Below, piece by piece: positions 19,836 to 28,321 of a DNA stretch of 64,000 nt. Every line of letters begins with the position of its first letter. Position 1 is the first letter of the stretch. Under the pieces are notes generated by a model. The model was not told the DNA's origin, made no database searches, and saw nothing but the letters and a program-made list of their open reading frames with translations. The stretch is from Saprospiraceae bacterium. GTDB taxonomy: Bacteria; Bacteroidota; Bacteroidia; Chitinophagales; Saprospiraceae. Both the position numbers and the translations under genes were made by a program. The DNA is taken from contig JADJVK010000008.1 of assembly GCA_016710625.1 (NCBI GenBank), forward strand, positions 79,831 to 143,830, given 5' to 3'.

Positions 19836-20390
19836 CTATTTTGATGCCTCAGCTGAAGCTACATTATTTATTTGATCGAATGCTTTTTCATCAATTACAT
19901 TTCTAGCACAAATCAATTTATTTGTCCAATAAGAAGATTCGTTTACATTTTCTACAACAACACCTCTTGAAGAAGTAGAATGAACTATAATAATTCCGTT
20001 TTCATCATTTGAAACAACCATTGCAACATGGCTTACATGACCTCTATAACCAAAAAACAATAAGTCGCCAGGTCTTGTCATTTCTAAACTAATTGCTTCT
20101 CCTTCGTTAATTTGAGAATTAGAACAATGAGAAATTTTAATATTGAATTTCTTCATTACAAAATTTGTGAAACCAGAGCAATCAAAACCAACTTCTGGTC
20201 TTCTGCTACCGCTTCTATATCTAGAGCCTACCCATTCTTTAGCATAACTCACTACATCTTGTCTTAGAAAACTAAAATCAAGAAAAGTTGGTGAACTAGG
20301 AGGAGCAACAGGAGGAATAGTTGCAAAACCTTCGTTAGCGAATAAAAGGATACCAACACAAAAAATAATACTCAAAATAATCTTATTCAT
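19836..20390 (-). CDS. Exported NlpC/P60 family peptidoglycan hydrolase
   Basis: 184 residues. A signal peptide (1-23, ..FANEGFA) and Pro-rich linker precede one NlpC/P60 domain. The catalytic residues are visible: C71 in FDCSGF, H121 in HVSHVAMV and H137 in IIVHSTSS; RPGDLLFF is also typical. Family members cleave gamma-D-Glu-diamino acid bonds in wall peptides. No SH3 or LysM targeting domain is present, which makes it a minimal endopeptidase acting in the periplasm. It has a predicted leader of about 200 bases. Confidence 0.92.
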   Translation of the reverse strand: MNKIILSIIFCVGILLFANEGFATIPPVAPPSSPTFLDFSFLRQDVVSYAKEWVGSRYRSGSRRPEVGFDCSGFTNFVMKKFNIKISHCSNSQINEGEAISLEMTRPGDLLFFGYRGHVSHVAMVVSNDENGIIIVHSTSSRGVVVENVNESSYWTNKLICARNVIDEKAFDQINNVASAEASK

Positions 20391-20803
20391 AATCGTTACA
20401 ATTACTTTTTTTCAATTAATACAGTAAGGGTTAAGTCAATTTACAAGGGTAAAGTGTAAAATCGTTTTGAAAAATACGATTTAAATTTGTTTTACATTTT
20501 CAAGGTCGAAAAGCTGTAATTCAGCAAGAAAGTTTGGATATGAACGGGAATATAATTACTTAAAATATTTACTATTTAATATCGGTTTTGGTAATTTCTT
20601 TGGCAAAGATAGAAATCACATTTTAAAAAAAAGAATTATTTGTTAATTTTTTTTCAAAAAAAATCAAAATAGAAGATTATCCTAATATTTAAAAACCTAA
20701 AAATAAGAAAATTTTATATCGCTTTTTAATATAATTCGATATTTTATTTCAATTTTAACTAAAAAAGTAGCATGAAACACATCTAAATAATCAAACTATT
20801 TAT
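20391..20803 (-). promoter_or_regulatory. 413-base gene-free region with promoter and long leader of the NlpC/P60 gene
   Basis: A minus-strand TATCTTTG at 20611-20604 matches the -7 consensus, without a clear -33, and would give an untranslated leader of about 205 bases. Within the leader, AAATCGT/ACGATTT arms near 20458-20484 can form a hairpin. No small ORF with a convincing start was seen, and nothing else is recognisable in this AT-rich gap, which also contains the 3' flank of the M1 peptidase gene. Confidence 0.45.
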
Positions 20804-22729
20804 CTACTTGATTTTCAATATTTTATCAAAATATGCTTTGTTTTTCGTGACACATTTTAAAGCATACGTTCCTGTCGGATAATCTTTCATATCCAAAACG
20901 AATTGAGTACTATTTATGGTATAATGATCTTTTAATAATTGACCTAAGTTATTATAAACACTTATACTTTGAAGCAAATCATTGTTGCTACTAATTTCTA
21001 TTTCATCCTTAAAAGGATTTGGAAAGGCTTTCAAATTGTCATCAAATTTTACGAAATCGCTACTTGTCAAAATATTGTTTCGTGAGATTAACCAATAATC
21101 TGGGTCAAATTGAAGGCTATCCACATTGCTAATATTTATGGTAAATAGCTGATTATTTTGGTTTAAATCCAAACGAAGCAACGAATCTTTTCCATTTTTG
21201 AAGACTTTTATGGGCAAAATCATCTTGAAAAAACTAACCGAAGGATGGGATTGAGTTTGGCTCACATTGATTAATAAATCATTATTTGAGTTTTGCCACC
21301 TTATAGTATAGGATGGATACCCTTCGCCTTCATACCAATCTTTAAAATATCCTTTCAAATCTTTTCCAGAGGTTGCTTCAAAATGCCTGATTAAATCATC
21401 CGTTTTTGCAAATGCATATTTCAATTTTGGGTCATTCAAATAATTTTTTAAAGAATTAAAAAATATTTCATCCCCCAATATCCACCTCAATTGATGCAAA
21501 ATCATCGCTCCTTTTGCATAACTTAATCTTCCATCAAATATTCTATTGACACTAGTAGTATCCGTACATTTTACTGAGCCATCTGGCTGATCGGTTATGC
21601 CTTGAATTCTTAGCTTTTTGAAAGGAATCCAATATTTTCCGTCCAATAAATGTTCGTAACACAAACCAGATAAATAGGTTGCAAAGCCCTCATTGAGCCA
21701 AATATCTTCCCAACTTTTGCAAGTAACCAAGTCTCCAAACCATTGATGCCCTAACTCATGAGCAACCAATTCGAATCCGAAATCTGAGACAAAACTCATG
21801 GTTTGATGCTCCATTCCACCACCCCATCCGAACTGGGCATGGCCATATTTTTCGTTGTAAAAACCATATTTAACAAACAATGAATCATACAAATGAATCA
21901 TACTGGCTGTCTCTTTTGTTCCTATTTTTGCATCTTCCAAACTCTCAGGATATACATAATTCAAAATTTCCAATGTGTCTTTGCCCTCATACAGATAATC
22001 TGAATAGCTAATATAATTCGTCACTCCGATAGCTACCAAATAAGTGGCGATAGGATGGCGATGCTGCCAGTGGTGCACCAAATGATTTCCCACTGTATCT
22101 ATACTAATGAGTTTTCCATTACTAGCAGCTTTATTATTTAATGGTGTTGTGATGAAAAAGTCAGTTGAGTCAATTTTATCTTTCAAATCATTTTTGCAGG
22201 GCCACCAATCACTAGCTCCAAATGGCTCAGATAATGTCCAAATAACTGGTGTTTGGTTGTGCTGGTCTTGAATGAAAGAGCCAAATCCAATTTGAGGAGG
22301 TGCACCTTGATAATAGAAACTCAGGTTTATTTTATCATTTTTATTGATGAGTTTCGGTAAAGCCAAAAGCACTTCGTTGGTCTGACGAACTGGGATAAGC
22401 TTCGTTTGCTGATATATAATGGAGTCAATAATTAAATTATCATCCAAAGCAAATACTAGAGAATCCAAATCCGTAACTGCTGTAATGGTATAATCTATTT
22501 TCCCAGCGATATAATTGACTGCAGGATCTATTTTCCAATTAAACCTAGCATAAGTAATATCGTTTTTATCTTCCACTGCAAAAACTGAATTTCTACTTTC
22601 GATTTTGGTGGAATGAAACCTAGCCTTTTCTTTACATACAACATTATCTAACTTTTCATTCATTCCATCCTCTTGCGAAAAAGCAAAAAATGGGATACAG
22701 CAAAGTAGTATATAAAAACAATATTTCAT
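20804..22729 (-). CDS. M1 family aminopeptidase with T9SS sorting domain
   Basis: About 641 residues from the ATG at 22729, chosen because it begins a signal peptide (MKYCFYILLCCIPFFAFSQ); the ORF extension to 22768 adds nothing plausible. It has an N-terminal saddle domain, the substrate motif GGMEHQ (304-309, in place of GAMEN) and the zinc site HELGH (324-328) with the distal Glu347 in WLNEGFATYL. A C-terminal sorting domain follows (FPNPFKDEIEI .. GTYALKCVTK). It should be a zinc aminopeptidase exported to the cell surface or medium by T9SS, trimming peptides for nutrition. The ERAP-like C-terminal domain is absent, as in many bacterial secreted M1 enzymes. Confidence 0.93.
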   Translation of the reverse strand: MKYCFYILLCCIPFFAFSQEDGMNEKLDNVVCKEKARFHSTKIESRNSVFAVEDKNDITYARFNWKIDPAVNYIAGKIDYTITAVTDLDSLVFALDDNLIIDSIIYQQTKLIPVRQTNEVLLALPKLINKNDKINLSFYYQGAPPQIGFGSFIQDQHNQTPVIWTLSEPFGASDWWPCKNDLKDKIDSTDFFITTPLNNKAASNGKLISIDTVGNHLVHHWQHRHPIATYLVAIGVTNYISYSDYLYEGKDTLEILNYVYPESLEDAKIGTKETASMIHLYDSLFVKYGFYNEKYGHAQFGWGGGMEHQTMSFVSDFGFELVAHELGHQWFGDLVTCKSWEDIWLNEGFATYLSGLCYEHLLDGKYWIPFKKLRIQGITDQPDGSVKCTDTTSVNRIFDGRLSYAKGAMILHQLRWILGDEIFFNSLKNYLNDPKLKYAFAKTDDLIRHFEATSGKDLKGYFKDWYEGEGYPSYTIRWQNSNNDLLINVSQTQSHPSVSFFKMILPIKVFKNGKDSLLRLDLNQNNQLFTINISNVDSLQFDPDYWLISRNNILTSSDFVKFDDNLKAFPNPFKDEIEISSNNDLLQSISVYNNLGQLLKDHYTINSTQFVLDMKDYPTGTYALKCVTKNKAYFDKILKIK

Positions 22730-22910
22730 GATTTTAAAATTTGGAATAAAGTTAGTAGTAAAAAACATATTAATTCTAAAAATATTAAATTGAAATGTCG
22801 AATTTAAAAATTTAATTAAAACCCTTAAATAAGTTGAATTTGCATTTTTTTTCGTACATTTTTACACCTCAACCTAAAAATTAGTATTTTCGCATTCAAA
22901 GTAATAAAAT

Positions 22911-24845
22911 ATGTCAAAATATAATAAAAATACTCAAAAACAAAAGCCAGTTGCTCAACCAACTCCAGTAAAAGCAAATACGGCTAAAACAGTACAGAAC
23001 GGTGAAAAAAGTGGCAACAATTGGGGAATTTGGGTAGTCTTGGCAATTACCTTTGTCATCTTCTACACCTGTGTCAATAATCAATTTGTCAATTGGGATG
23101 ACGAAGACAATTTTATCAAAAATCCATTTTTGAAATCTTTTGATTTCGAAAGTATCAAAAATATTTTTACCCAAACCATTCTTGGGAACTATAATCCACT
23201 TCCAATTTTCACTTTCGCAATAGAAAGAGCATTGGCGGGTTCATTGAACCCAAAATTGATGCATTTTGACAATATTCTATTACATCTAATTTGCACCTTT
23301 TTTGCCTATAAAATATTGATTGAGTTAAAATTAAGTAAAACAGCTTCTTTAATCGGCGCCTTGCTTTTTGGCATTCACCCAATGAGAGTGGAATCTGTGG
23401 CATGGGTGACTGAAAGAAAAGATGTTTTGTTCGGAGCATTTTTCCTTCCCGCAGTTTGGTTGTATATCAAAGATACTTTGGCAGAAAAAAGAACTCGTAG
23501 TGTTTTAATATTTATCCTATTTATATTGGCATTATTTTCAAAAATCCAAGCAGTATCCTTGCCTTTGACATTTTTGGCAATTGATTATTATTTTGGCAGA
23601 CCATTGAAATTCAATTTGATAACTGAAAAATTACATTACTTTTTAGCCTCTCTTTTAATTGGTTCAATTGGAATATATTTCTTAGGTCAAAACAACTCAT
23701 TGTCAGAAACTCAAACAAATTTCAATATTTTAGATAGGCTTTTCATCGGTAATTATTCTTACTTTAATTATATCTTAAAATTCATTTTCCCTTATCAAAT
23801 GTCGCCGCTCTATCCTTATCCTGGTTCATTGAGTATTGAATTCTATTTATCGGCGATTTTATTGATTCCATTTGGATACTTGTGTTACAAATGGTATAAA
23901 AACGATAACAAAGCTTTGTTGTTTGGTGTCTTGTTTTTCACTTTCAATGTGATGTTTTTATTACAAATTTTGGGTGCTGGTCAAGGTTTTTTGGCAGATA
24001 GATTTACTTATATTCCCTACTTAGGACTATTCTTTTTGATCGGTTATTTATATGATTGGGTAGCAAAAAATCATGCATCCAAACTTTCAATTCTTAATAT
24101 AGGACTAGGCATTTATCTTGTTGTTTTTGCATTTATGAGCAACGTTCAGTGTAAAGTCTGGGAAAATGGAGAAACACTTTGGACTCATGTTTTGAAATAT
24201 TATCAAAATGCTACAACGCCGTGGCAAAATTTAGGTCAGTACTATAGAGAAAATAAAATGTACGACAAAGCATTGCCGAACATTAATAAAGCATTGTCAT
24301 TAAAGCCAAGCACCTCCTTATATAATAGTAGAGGAAAAATTTATTTTGATAGCAACAAAAGAGATTTAGCGATTCAAGATTATGATGCTGGTATCAATCT
24401 GGGGGACAAAAACCCAAAAACATTAGGAGAAGTGTATGTAAATAGAGGAGCAGCATTAGCTTCCATTGGTCAATTGGATAAAGCAATTTTGGATTTCAAC
24501 AAAGGACTAGAATTAGACCCAACACAATTGAATGGCTATTCGAATAGAGGTTTGTATCATTTCCAAACAAGGCAATATGAAAAAGCAATTTCCGATCAAA
24601 CCAACTATTTGAAAATGAACCCATTAAATTATGAAATGTATTATGAAAGAGCAATCAGCAAAGCAGCTCTAGGTAAATATCAAGAAGCAATTCAAGATTT
24701 TGATATTGCCTTAGCAAATGTAAAAAACAAACCATTTTTCTACTACGAAAGAGGAAGAAGCCACCAAGCTTTAGGTAATAGTGCCGCTGCTCAAAGAGAT
24801 TTTGATACCGCAAAAAGCTTAGGATTTACGCCACCTGCGAATTAG
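22911..24845 (+). CDS. TMTC-like polytopic membrane protein with C-terminal TPRs (putative O-mannosyltransferase)
   Basis: 644 residues. A Lys/Gln-rich cytoplasmic start precedes a first membrane segment (about 39-56). A loop with an Asp-Asp-Glu cluster (NWDDEDNFIKNP) follows, as do about nine more membrane segments up to about 410. HPMRVESVAWVTERKDVL matches the conserved loop of the TMTC/GT105 family. The C-terminus (about 430-644) has five to six TPRs (KALPNINKALSLKPS, AILDFNKGLELDPTQ, AIQDFDIALANV). Animal TMTC1-4 transfer mannose from a lipid carrier to Ser/Thr in the ER; the bacterial homologues are mostly uncharacterised. Acceptor proteins here could include T9SS adhesins, which is inference. 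It is divergent from the M1 peptidase gene. Confidence 0.8.
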   Translation: MSKYNKNTQKQKPVAQPTPVKANTAKTVQNGEKSGNNWGIWVVLAITFVIFYTCVNNQFVNWDDEDNFIKNPFLKSFDFESIKNIFTQTILGNYNPLPIFTFAIERALAGSLNPKLMHFDNILLHLICTFFAYKILIELKLSKTASLIGALLFGIHPMRVESVAWVTERKDVLFGAFFLPAVWLYIKDTLAEKRTRSVLIFILFILALFSKIQAVSLPLTFLAIDYYFGRPLKFNLITEKLHYFLASLLIGSIGIYFLGQNNSLSETQTNFNILDRLFIGNYSYFNYILKFIFPYQMSPLYPYPGSLSIEFYLSAILLIPFGYLCYKWYKNDNKALLFGVLFFTFNVMFLLQILGAGQGFLADRFTYIPYLGLFFLIGYLYDWVAKNHASKLSILNIGLGIYLVVFAFMSNVQCKVWENGETLWTHVLKYYQNATTPWQNLGQYYRENKMYDKALPNINKALSLKPSTSLYNSRGKIYFDSNKRDLAIQDYDAGINLGDKNPKTLGEVYVNRGAALASIGQLDKAILDFNKGLELDPTQLNGYSNRGLYHFQTRQYEKAISDQTNYLKMNPLNYEMYYERAISKAALGKYQEAIQDFDIALANVKNKPFFYYERGRSHQALGNSAAAQRDFDTAKSLGFTPPAN

Positions 24846-24847
24846 GG

Positions 24848-24941
24848 AAGTTGTTGGAGTTGTTGAGTTGTTGGAGTTGTTGATTTGTTGGAGTTGTTGA
24901 TTTGTTGATTCCGAAGTTCTGATAATTCGGAACGAAAGGTA
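24848..24941 (+). repeat. Intergenic GTTGTTGGA-type repeat with TTCCGAA/TTCGGAA hairpin
   Basis: Imperfect tandem units of GTTGTTGGAGTTGTTGA and TTTGTTGATT run into TTCCGAA (24909-24915) and TTCGGAA (24926-24932), then ACGAAAGG. The same elements recur in reverse orientation at 37967-38178. It follows the TPR gene stop directly. Confidence 0.75.
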
Positions 24942-25032
24942 ATTTGGGTAATTTGGTTTATTTGATTGCTTGAAAACGACCATTTGGAAAACAAAAGGGA
25001 TGTTTTTGGTGGGTTCTATATATATTTACAGC

Positions 25033-25245
25033 TTACAATTTTTTCGTGCTAATATCAATAGGTGCGACATTTTTTATGCAAACCCACCTGACTTTTTGTA
25101 GTTTATATATATCTATTAATTGGGCTTGTGGTGAATAATTTTCAAAATAAACAATATAATAAACTCTGCCCCAGTGATATACAATTTTTAATTCAGTATT
25201 TAGGTAGCCTTCTAATTTTGACTTTGTATACTTGAACGTTGCCAT
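25033..25245 (-). CDS. Small hypothetical protein (70 aa)
   Basis: Starting at the ATG at 25245 (MATFKYTKSKLEGY), it encodes 70 residues rich in aromatic and beta-forming residues (VYHWGRVYYIVYFEN). There is no signal peptide and no recognisable motif. It lies 58 bases downstream of another small gene on the same strand, and the two may be a unit. A real gene is likely but not certain. Confidence 0.45.
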   Translation of the reverse strand: MATFKYTKSKLEGYLNTELKIVYHWGRVYYIVYFENYSPQAQLIDIYKLQKVRWVCIKNVAPIDISTKKL

Positions 25246-25303
25246 ACTTATCAAAATTATCAATTTTGAAAAAGAATATTCATGTCATTCATGTTTAATA
25301 TTT

Positions 25304-25477
25304 CTAAAAAAAATCATTCATTAATACGAAACCGCTGTTTATTTGAATTGCATTTAGTAATTCAAATTCATCCTTAGTAATGGTTTTATTACCTTTCTCA
25401 ATAGAATTCTTAACCCGGTAAACATTTGTGGAAAGGTTCAACTGTATTAGCTTTTCCTCTGTTTTGAAATATTTCAT
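25304..25477 (-). CDS. Small hypothetical protein (57 aa), possibly HTH-like
   Basis: Starting at the ATG at 25477 (MKYFKTEEKLIQLNLSTNVY), preceded by an AAAAAG stretch. The predicted helix-turn-helix-like pattern (TNVYRVKNSIEKGNKTITKDEFELLNAIQ) is suggestive of a short antitoxin-type or XRE-like DNA-binding protein, but no family is recognised. Its neighbour at 25033-25245 is similar in size, so a toxin-antitoxin-like pair is one unproven reading. Confidence 0.4.
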   Translation of the reverse strand: MKYFKTEEKLIQLNLSTNVYRVKNSIEKGNKTITKDEFELLNAIQINSGFVLMNDFF

Positions 25478-25688
25478 CTTTTTAAGGTTTGATTCAACAA
25501 AATATTGCAAATTACTTGGTGTTATTTATTAGCATTTCTGTTGTTTTGTTATTGACAGATATTTTATAATTTCAATTAATAGATATACAATTGTAAGATT
25601 TATAATTCCTTTAATTGTTAGAAGAGGCAATGCTTCATAGTTGTCAAATAAAAAGAATCTTTGGCCAAATAAGTATTTTTGATTTATC

Positions 25689-26594
25689 TCAAACCAACTT
25701 AAAAAAAAATTCCCCTATTCCTCCACCATTTTTCAACCCACTTATTTTTAACATCCTCACCATCGCATCGACTAAACGGTCTTTTTGGGGGAAAGACAAA
25801 AAATGCTTTTGGTTGGGTATCATGTTGATTTCTAAGTATGGAACTTGAAGGAAATTATTTTTTACAAAATCGGCAGTATTAGGGCTCACAACACTGTCTT
25901 TCATGCCTTGAATATAGATGATGGGAATGTTTAGCTGGGCATAATCCTTTTCAATCTTTTCCAATTCCTTTCTATGAGCAAATTTCTCTTTTGAAGCCAC
26001 TCTCAACATTCTTGGAAAAATCCATTTGGTAGGAAACCATATCATCGGATAAGAAATATCAAATGTCGTTTCTAGTCCTGGGGCAATGGCTGGTGCTCCT
26101 AGCACAAGGCCCTTCACCCTGTTTTTATATTGCTTCGCTAATTTACAGGCAATTGGCCCACCAAAAGAAACTGCCATTATTTCAAAATCCTTTTGAGGGA
26201 TCAAAGTGTCAATTATTTTTGAAATCACCATACACTGGCTATCCAAACTTACCATTGGTTTTCCAAATTCGGAAAAACCATAACCTGGTCTATCGAAAGT
26301 GACAATACTTGCCTGTTTTAGTAATGTGCTATCCATAATTATTTTATCGAAAACACTCATTGAACCAGGAGCTCCATGAATCATTAGAATGGTAGGTAAA
26401 GTATCATTGCCTAATGTGAAATATCTTACTTTATGATTTAAAATATTCAAATATCCAATTTTTGGAGTGAGCTTCCGTTCTCCATACATTTCAAGAATCT
26501 TTTTATCTGGATACCGAAATTGCATTAAATGACAACTCATATTGCCATAAATAACGATAAAAAAAAGGATAAAATATTTCACCGATTTTTTCAA
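25689..26594 (-). CDS. Alpha/beta-hydrolase lipoprotein
   Basis: 301 residues. The N-terminus has a membrane segment and lipobox-like YGNMSC (C21), so a periplasm-facing lipoprotein is likely. The alpha/beta-hydrolase core shows the oxyanion motif MIHGAPGS (71-78), nucleophile S143 in AVSFGG, and probable catalytic D233 (GMKDSVV) and H264 (NQKHFL). The substrate is unknown; it resembles proline-iminopeptidase or ester hydrolase subfamilies. The end (NGGGIGEFFFKLV) is slightly longer than usual. Monocistronic. Confidence 0.85.
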   Translation of the reverse strand: MKKSVKYFILFFIVIYGNMSCHLMQFRYPDKKILEMYGERKLTPKIGYLNILNHKVRYFTLGNDTLPTILMIHGAPGSMSVFDKIIMDSTLLKQASIVTFDRPGYGFSEFGKPMVSLDSQCMVISKIIDTLIPQKDFEIMAVSFGGPIACKLAKQYKNRVKGLVLGAPAIAPGLETTFDISYPMIWFPTKWIFPRMLRVASKEKFAHRKELEKIEKDYAQLNIPIIYIQGMKDSVVSPNTADFVKNNFLQVPYLEINMIPNQKHFLSFPQKDRLVDAMVRMLKISGLKNGGGIGEFFFKLV

Positions 26595-26685
26595 AATGAT
26601 TGATTATTGTCGCCAAGTTAAAATTAAATTCTACATAATTTTATGAATATTAACTAATAAATTTTTAACAAATAATAAAAAGAAG

Positions 26686-26693
26686 TATTTTTG
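26686..26693 (+). promoter_or_regulatory. Candidate -7 element (TATTTTTG) for yebC
   Basis: Matches TAnnTTTG, 83 bases before the yebC ATG; no clear -33 TTG. Confidence 0.45.
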
Positions 26694-26775
26694 CGCTGTT
26701 TTTTAACAATTTCAATTTTTATTGTCACATAGAATTCAATAAACTGTTGAAAATCAGTTATAATTATTAATTGCA

Positions 26776-27492
26776 ATGGGAAGAGCATTTGAATATCGGA
26801 AAGATAGAAAAATGAAACGTTGGGGAGCAATGGCAAAAGCCTTTACTAGAATAGGTAAAGAAATAGCGATTGCTGTGAAAGAAGGTGGTTCGGATCCGAA
26901 CTATAATCCTCGACTAAGAATGGCAGTTCAGAGTGCGAAAATGGCGAATATGCCAAAGGCAAATGTTGAAAATGCAATCAAAAGAGCAACTTCAAAAGAT
27001 GCCGAAAACTACTCAGAAGTGCTGTATGAAGGGTATGCCCCTCATGGGATTGCAGTAATGGTGGAAACCGCTACTGACAACCCTACAAGAACAGTTGCTA
27101 ATGTAAGAATGCACTTTAATAAAGGTGGAGGCGCTATGGGAACCTCTGGTTCTGTAGATTATATGTTTTCCAGAAAAAGTGTATTTAGAATTAAAAACGA
27201 AGGGGTCGATTTAGAATTCCTTGAACTAGAATTAATAGATTTTGGTTTAGAGGAAATGAAAGTTGAAGACGACGAATTGGTATTATATGCCGCATTTGCT
27301 GATTTTGGATCCATGCAAAAAGGCTTAGAATCAAAAGGAATTGAAGTACTCAGTGCATTATCTGAAAGAATTCCTACCATGACAAAGAAATTGACGGACG
27401 ACCAAGTGGAAGAAGTAATTAAATTAATAGATAGACTTGAAGATGATGATGATATACAATTTGTGTATCACAACATGGACATGTCTGAATAA
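26776..27492 (+). CDS. YebC/PmpR family protein
   Basis: 238 residues with the family N-terminus (MGRAFEYRKDRKMKRW, AKAFTRIGKEIAIAVKEGG) and the conserved middle (NVRMHFNKGGGAMGTSGSVDYMF). The family was long annotated as a transcriptional regulator (PmpR in Pseudomonas); recent work assigns YebC-type proteins a role in relieving ribosome stalling at proline-rich motifs, in parallel to EF-P. It is cytosolic and starts a probable two-gene operon with the DksA-like gene 25 bases downstream. Confidence 0.95.
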   Translation: MGRAFEYRKDRKMKRWGAMAKAFTRIGKEIAIAVKEGGSDPNYNPRLRMAVQSAKMANMPKANVENAIKRATSKDAENYSEVLYEGYAPHGIAVMVETATDNPTRTVANVRMHFNKGGGAMGTSGSVDYMFSRKSVFRIKNEGVDLEFLELELIDFGLEEMKVEDDELVLYAAFADFGSMQKGLESKGIEVLSALSERIPTMTKKLTDDQVEEVIKLIDRLEDDDDIQFVYHNMDMSE

Positions 27493-27517
27493 TTTTCATC
27501 AAAAAAAATAATTAACA

Positions 27518-28165
27518 ATGTCTGAAAACAATCCAAAAGTCCGCTACAGCGACGAAGAGTTGTTAGAATTTAAAGCATTGATCGACGACAAGTTGGAAAA
27601 AGCAACACAACAATTGGACTTCATGAGAGAACAAATTGTTGAGTTAAATGAGACTAGTGGTGATCAGCAAGGAGGAGATTGGTTCGATGATAGTAGCATA
27701 CATACGGAATTGGAAATGTTGAATAATCAAGTAATTCGACAACAACAATTTATTAGTAACCTTAATAATGCATTAATTCGAATTCAGAACAAGACTTATG
27801 GTATTTGTTCAGTAACTGGTCAGTTAATCGAAAAAGCAAGATTGTTAGTGGTGCCACATGCTACCAAAAGTGTAGCAGCAAAAGAGGAAAAACCTCAGCC
27901 ATTAACGCCAATCATGCCTAAAGAAGAAATTGCTGAAGAGCTGAAATCGAAATTGCAAGATGTTTCTTCAAAACCGAAGATTGTTACAAAAGTTATTAAA
28001 AAAACAAGTAAAAATGCTTCGGCAAAAGCTAAAATCAAAGAAGATGACTTCGATGATTTAGGACTAGATTTAGATGACGAAATCGCTTTAGATGATACTG
28101 ATGATTACGATTCATTGAATATGAATTTTGATGATATCGCAGATTCAGATTCTGAAAGAGACTAA
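27518..28165 (+). CDS. TraR/DksA-family protein, Bacteroidota type, with acidic tail
   Basis: 215 residues. An N-terminal coiled coil (about 10-90) leads to the DksA-like tip YGICSVTGQLIEKARLLVVPHATKSV. Only one of the four zinc Cys of classical DksA remains, as is normal for this Bacteroidota subfamily. A long Lys/Ala and then Asp/Glu-rich extension (about 115-215; DDFDDLGLDLDDE) follows. It may bind RNA polymerase through the secondary channel like DksA, but lacks the zinc finger, so ppGpp synergy cannot be assumed. Terminator directly downstream. Confidence 0.87.
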   Translation: MSENNPKVRYSDEELLEFKALIDDKLEKATQQLDFMREQIVELNETSGDQQGGDWFDDSSIHTELEMLNNQVIRQQQFISNLNNALIRIQNKTYGICSVTGQLIEKARLLVVPHATKSVAAKEEKPQPLTPIMPKEEIAEELKSKLQDVSSKPKIVTKVIKKTSKNASAKAKIKEDDFDDLGLDLDDEIALDDTDDYDSLNMNFDDIADSDSERD

Positions 28166-28185
28166 TTATTTTCTTTAAAAATAGG

Positions 28186-28228
28186 AAATGCCGAGTTTGT
28201 CTTTGTGATAAATTCGGCATTTTTTTTT
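28186..28228 (+). terminator. Terminator after the DksA-like gene
   Basis: AAATGCCGA (28186-28194) pairs with TCGGCATTT (28214-28222), followed by an uninterrupted T-run to 28228. Confidence 0.88.
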
Positions 28229-28280
28229 AACCAAATGGCTCTTTTTATGTTTTTTAAACATAATTAAATTTTTATTACCT

Positions 28281-28288
28281 TATTTTTG
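28281..28288 (+). promoter_or_regulatory. Candidate -7 element (TATTTTTG) for metH
   Basis: Matches TAnnTTTG, 34 bases before the metH ATG; no clear -33. The short leader leaves no room for a cobalamin or SAM riboswitch. Confidence 0.5.
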
Positions 28289-28321
28289 TGGCTTGATGTG
28301 AAAATCAACTAAATAGTAAAA

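Noticed and set aside
24840..24915. Repeat array near 24.85 kb as a CRISPR array
   Set aside because: Units are short (10-20 bases), contiguous and without unique spacers, and no cas gene is nearby.
25033..25477. Firm call of a toxin-antitoxin module
   Set aside because: Neither protein matches a known toxin or antitoxin, and the genes are 58 bases apart without overlap; reported only as a possibility.
28229..28321. Cobalamin or SAM riboswitch before metH
   Set aside because: Only about 35 bases lie between the candidate -7 element and the ATG, far too short for either aptamer, and no conserved B12-box-like sequence is visible.
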